Positions 58,443 through 58,715 of a stretch of 58,715 nt of DNA are shown here, piece after piece (positions within the stretch are counted from its first letter, which is position 1; each line of letters begins with the position of its first letter). The position numbers and the translations under genes are program-made. Origin of the DNA: Planctomycetota bacterium (GTDB lineage: Bacteria > Planctomycetota > Phycisphaerae > Phycisphaerales > Phycisphaeraceae); NCBI GenBank assembly GCA_021413865.1, contig JAIOPN010000020.1:1-58715 (forward strand). The letters run 5' to 3'. A model generated the notes under the pieces. The model did no database searches. It was not told where the DNA came from and saw only the letters and a program-made list of their open reading frames with translations.

Positions 58443-58715
58443 TTATCGCGCGGGGTCTTTCTCCGGCGTCTTTCTCGGCCGGCCGCGTGGCCGGGTGGTG
58501 GACTCCAAACCCATCGCCGCCGCCGTACGCAGCGACCAAGCCGCGCCACCGTACGGCCTGCCGCGCCGCACGCTCAGGCGCAGCGCCTCCAGCTCCGCCG
58601 CCGTCTCGGGCCGGTTCACCCTTGATGACCAGTTCCTGGGCCGGTCCACCGGCCAGGCGTCGCAGAGCATCCCCGCCCGCTCGCCGTCCGCCCGCGCCGA
58701 GAGGCTCCCCCAGCG
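58443..58715 (-). CDS. REP-associated tyrosine (Y1) transposase, C-terminal fragment
   Basis: The window holds the last 90 codons. The conserved C-terminal block reads WPVDRPRNWSSRVNRP, then ETAAELEALRLSVRRGRPYG, typical of RAYT/TnpA-REP proteins of the IS200/IS605-like Y1 family. The HUH and catalytic Tyr parts lie beyond the window edge. A tail of about 30 residues rich in Arg, Lys and Pro ends it (RPRGRPRKTPEKDPAR). RAYTs move REP/REPIN palindromes, of which this window has several families. The stop is the TAA at 58445-58443. Confidence 0.85.
   Translation of the reverse strand, partial: RWGSLSARADGERAGMLCDAWPVDRPRNWSSRVNRPETAAELEALRLSVRRGRPYGGAAWSLRTAAAMGLESTTRPRGRPRKTPEKDPAR

Overview
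The window looks like chromosomal DNA of a high-GC planctomycete-type bacterium (Phycisphaerae-like; an inference from content, since no rRNA gene or marker set is present). The grounds are a PEP-CTERM anchored giant secreted protein, many Gfo/Idh/MocA dehydrogenases and phytanoyl-CoA-dioxygenase-like enzymes in sugar-catabolism style clusters, an FtsQ-like protein, very GC-rich codon use, and dense intergenic palindromic repeats together with a REP-type transposase fragment. No tRNA, rRNA, CRISPR array or prophage was seen.

Layout. 1-1.35 kb: the edge of an IS5-type insertion sequence, then a HigB/HigA-like toxin-antitoxin pair with a palindromic operator over its promoter. 1.4-11 kb (+): core and housekeeping genes: UbiA-type prenyltransferase, FtsQ-like division protein, a membrane protein, GreA, a secreted TPR protein, a GAF/PP2C phosphatase, a class IV aminotransferase and an MFS exporter. 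11-17.2 kb (-): a catabolic cluster (MocA dehydrogenase, family-6-like glycosyl hydrolase, SDR, amidohydrolase, RraA-like), then a solitary nuoA and a 2-Cys peroxiredoxin. 18.6-25 kb (+): a lipoprotein, the glycolate oxidase operon glcDEF, an aldo/keto reductase and a HAD hydrolase. 25.2-29.5 kb (-): a giant PEP-CTERM protein with a heparinase-like N-terminal half. 30.1-35.2 kb: ClpP, a glycosyltransferase, a three-gene envelope operon and phosphatidylserine synthase. 35.3-36.9 kb: an AT-rich, apparently acquired reverse transcriptase with a long helical C-terminal region. It resembles the Abi/UG/DRT antiphage RT class and is the best candidate here for an undescribed system.

37.2-46.5 kb: a secreted CBM9/beta-helix protein (-) faces an eight-gene plus-strand catabolic cluster: NagA-like deacetylase, SDR, RidA, HpcH/HpaI aldolase, MocA dehydrogenase, PhyH, SDR and a BNR sialidase-like protein. 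Together with the lyase-like and beta-helix proteins this suggests uptake and degradation of modified or acidic polysaccharides. 46.5-57.3 kb: an island of multi-membrane GT-C type enzymes: four paralogues combining a TMTC/DUF1736-like membrane domain with TPRs, a GT39-like pseudogene and a YfhO-family protein. Two of the four paralogues carry deletions that end at exactly the same base. 57.6-58.7 kb (-): a PhyH dioxygenase and the C-terminal end of a REP-associated transposase.

Several plus-strand genes have a -10 box only 6-7 bases before the start codon, which suggests leaderless transcripts. At least seven families of intergenic inverted repeats were found, some in two or three copies.
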